Shown piece by piece: positions 62,966 to 64,000 of a stretch of DNA of 64,000 bases (position 1 is its first letter; the number at the start of each line of letters is the position of its first letter). Both the position numbers and the translations under genes were made by a program. This stretch comes from Alkalihalobacillus trypoxylicola (lineage in GTDB: Bacteria > Bacillota > Bacilli > Bacillales > Bacillaceae_D), in NCBI RefSeq assembly GCF_001590785.1, contig NZ_LTAO01000012.1, forward strand, positions 310,001 to 374,000. Direction: 5' to 3'. The notes beneath the pieces are model-generated. The model was not told where the DNA came from, did no database searches, and was given only the letters and a program-made list of their open reading frames with translations.

Positions 62966-63243
62966 GGACGGGGACAAAACCTGTTTTAAATCATCCATGT
63001 AAATAGGCCCCTGCTTCTTATTAAGAAGCAGGGGCCTATTGAATTTGAAGGATCTCTAAGTTATGACATAGCTTAGTAGACACAAGTCATGAAGTCTTCA
63101 GTGAGATGAGATGACTTGCCAGAATTCACTTTTTAAAAAATAGTTTGGCAGCTACCCATCCGGACGTGAAGTGAATGGGTGAGCGAACAGCCAGGCACCA
63201 AATATCTGTAAAGTTTTTCATTTATGTGAATGGTACAGGCTTC
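62966..63243 (+). repeat. Family A dispersed repeat, copy A7
   Basis: A 278-bp copy between the convergent yqgV-like and GNAT genes. The left end is GGACGGGGACAAAACC. It has a perfect two-way hairpin at about 63003-63041 (AATAGGCCCCTGCTTCTT and complement), different in sequence from the A1-A3 hairpins but in the same place. Its core has GCCAGA at 63118 facing TTTGGC at 63144, a paired change against GCCGAA/TTCGGC. Confidence 0.8.
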
Positions 63244-63262
63244 CCTTTTTAATAATTCGTTA

Positions 63263-63694
63263 TTATGACCATTCTTTTGTCATCGTAACATGAGGAATAC
63301 CCGCATCTAAAAACGTTTCTTTGGAGATAGTTTCAAAGCCTAATCGCTTATAAAAATTCTCGGCCTGTGTTTGAGCGTTAAGTTTTGCTTTTTTGATTCC
63401 TCTTGATTGAATTTCATCTATCACAAACAACATTAATTGTTTACCTGCCCCTGTGCCTCTTTGTGACTGGTCAATACAAACCCGTTCAATTTTACCATAG
63501 CCATCAACCTCACGTAACCGAGCTGCACCGATCACTTCATTTTCGTCTGAATAAGCAACGAAATGGGTTGCTGCGTCCTCAAATTGATCGATTTCTTCTT
63601 CTATTGATACTTTTTGTTCTTCTACAAACACTTTTTTACGAATAAAAAAGGCATCCTGTAATTGCTGTTCTGACTGAACTTTTAAAACCTTCAC
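63263..63694 (-). CDS. GNAT-family N-acetyltransferase (YjcF-like)
   Basis: A 143 aa acetyltransferase of the GNAT superfamily, close to B. subtilis YjcF. It has FFIRKKVFVEEQKVS, ATHFVAYSD, IERVCIDQSQRGTGAGKQLM (the acetyl-CoA pyrophosphate loop) and FYKRLGFETIS. The start is GTG 63694, 9 nt after GGAGG. Substrate unknown. It lies 57 bp downstream of an esterase gene like yjcH, an arrangement close to yjcF-yjcG-yjcH of B. subtilis. Confidence 0.9.
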   Translation of the reverse strand: MKVLKVQSEQQLQDAFFIRKKVFVEEQKVSIEEEIDQFEDAATHFVAYSDENEVIGAARLREVDGYGKIERVCIDQSQRGTGAGKQLMLFVIDEIQSRGIKKAKLNAQTQAENFYKRLGFETISKETFLDAGIPHVTMTKEWS

Positions 63695-63750
63695 TTGTTG
63701 TAACCTCCAGCATTTATTCTATAGAGCATAATTTAGTATTTTAACACACC

Positions 63751-64000
63751 TTAAGAGAAGCTTAAAAGTTTTTTCAATCCATTTTCAAGATCCTTTTGCC
63801 AATAAGTCCAAGTATGATTACCATCAAACTCATGATATTCATAATCGAGAGTATGATTTTCCAAACACTTCTTTAATTGCCGATTAGGCTCTAAAAAGTC
63901 TAATACTTGACCATCTGTTGTTTTAACCGCTGTTTCTTCAAGACCAATGACATGATAAATAGAAAGTCCATCGATATTAGAAGTATTTTTAATCGTATGC
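63751..64000 (-). CDS. Putative esterase (YjcH-like), N-terminus outside window
   Basis: The last 82 codons of an alpha/beta-hydrolase-type esterase on the minus strand; the gene continues past base 64000. Visible motifs are GLSIYHVIGLEETAVKTTDG and EYHEFDGNHTWTYWQKDL, where the His of DGNHTW fits the catalytic histidine of the esterase D/enterochelin-esterase family. It precedes the GNAT gene in the same direction, as yjcH lies near yjcF in B. subtilis. Confidence 0.8.
   Translation of the reverse strand, partial: HTIKNTSNIDGLSIYHVIGLEETAVKTTDGQVLDFLEPNRQLKKCLENHTLDYEYHEFDGNHTWTYWQKDLENGLKKLLSFS

Overview
The window is a 64 kb chromosomal piece of a low-GC, endospore-forming Bacillaceae bacterium. 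Gene content and order follow the Bacillus subtilis yqf-yqg region (recO, glyQS, yqfL, yqxD-dnaG-sigA, cccA, trmK-yqfO, ispH, yqfQ, cshB, nfo, yqfT, zur, yqfW, yqfX, ispG, yqfZ, yqgB, sodA, yqgE, pbpA, rpmG, yqgN, yqgO, gluP, yqgQ-glcK, yqgU), with local insertions and losses. Sporulation genes (a SpoVAF germination protein, Spo0A-type boxes, a KinA/KinB-like kinase remnant) support a spore former. The species cannot be named from the sequence.

Layout: 0-13 kb holds the end of recO, a manganese catalase operon, a T-box-controlled glyQS operon, yqfL, the primase/sigma-A operon, cccA and trmK-yqfO. 13-29 kb holds isoprenoid genes (ispH, ispG), RNA and DNA maintenance (cshB, nfo), a frame-broken sensor kinase, a Zur-boxed zinc ABC ATPase with zur, and several small membrane or secreted proteins. 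29.9-30.3 kb is a four-tRNA cluster (Asn, Met, Ile2, Ser). 30.5-35.1 kb holds sodA, yqgE, a strong-promoter non-coding RNA that looks like 6S RNA, and pbpA. 35.1-42.4 kb is an accessory sugar-polymer locus: a DUF4912 protein, a GH57/GT4 fusion, a nucleotidyltransferase/phosphomannomutase-like fusion and a solitary GH15-type beta-sandwich protein. Its upstream region carries three exact and two near-exact 0A boxes. 42.5-57 kb runs through rpmG, yqgN, a ThiF/MoeB-type E1 enzyme, NhaC, gluP, spoVAF, glcK, aspartase and yqgU. 57.4-61.1 kb is a TPP-riboswitch-controlled thiamine operon (thiE-thiS-thiG-thiO-thiD). The window ends with a DUF1385/YqgV fusion, a GNAT acetyltransferase and a truncated esterase gene.

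Two families of non-coding dispersed repeats are the least ordinary feature. Family A (seven copies, about 280-320 bp in the better ones) has inverted ends near GGGACAAAAC, an internal two-way terminator hairpin, and a conserved folded core with paired base changes between copies; six of seven copies lie between convergent genes. Family B (four roughly 130-bp structured units) occurs as two tandem pairs, each pair flanked by a 12-bp inverted repeat. The Spo0A-boxed polysaccharide locus and these two RNA-like repeat families are the best candidates for undescribed biology.
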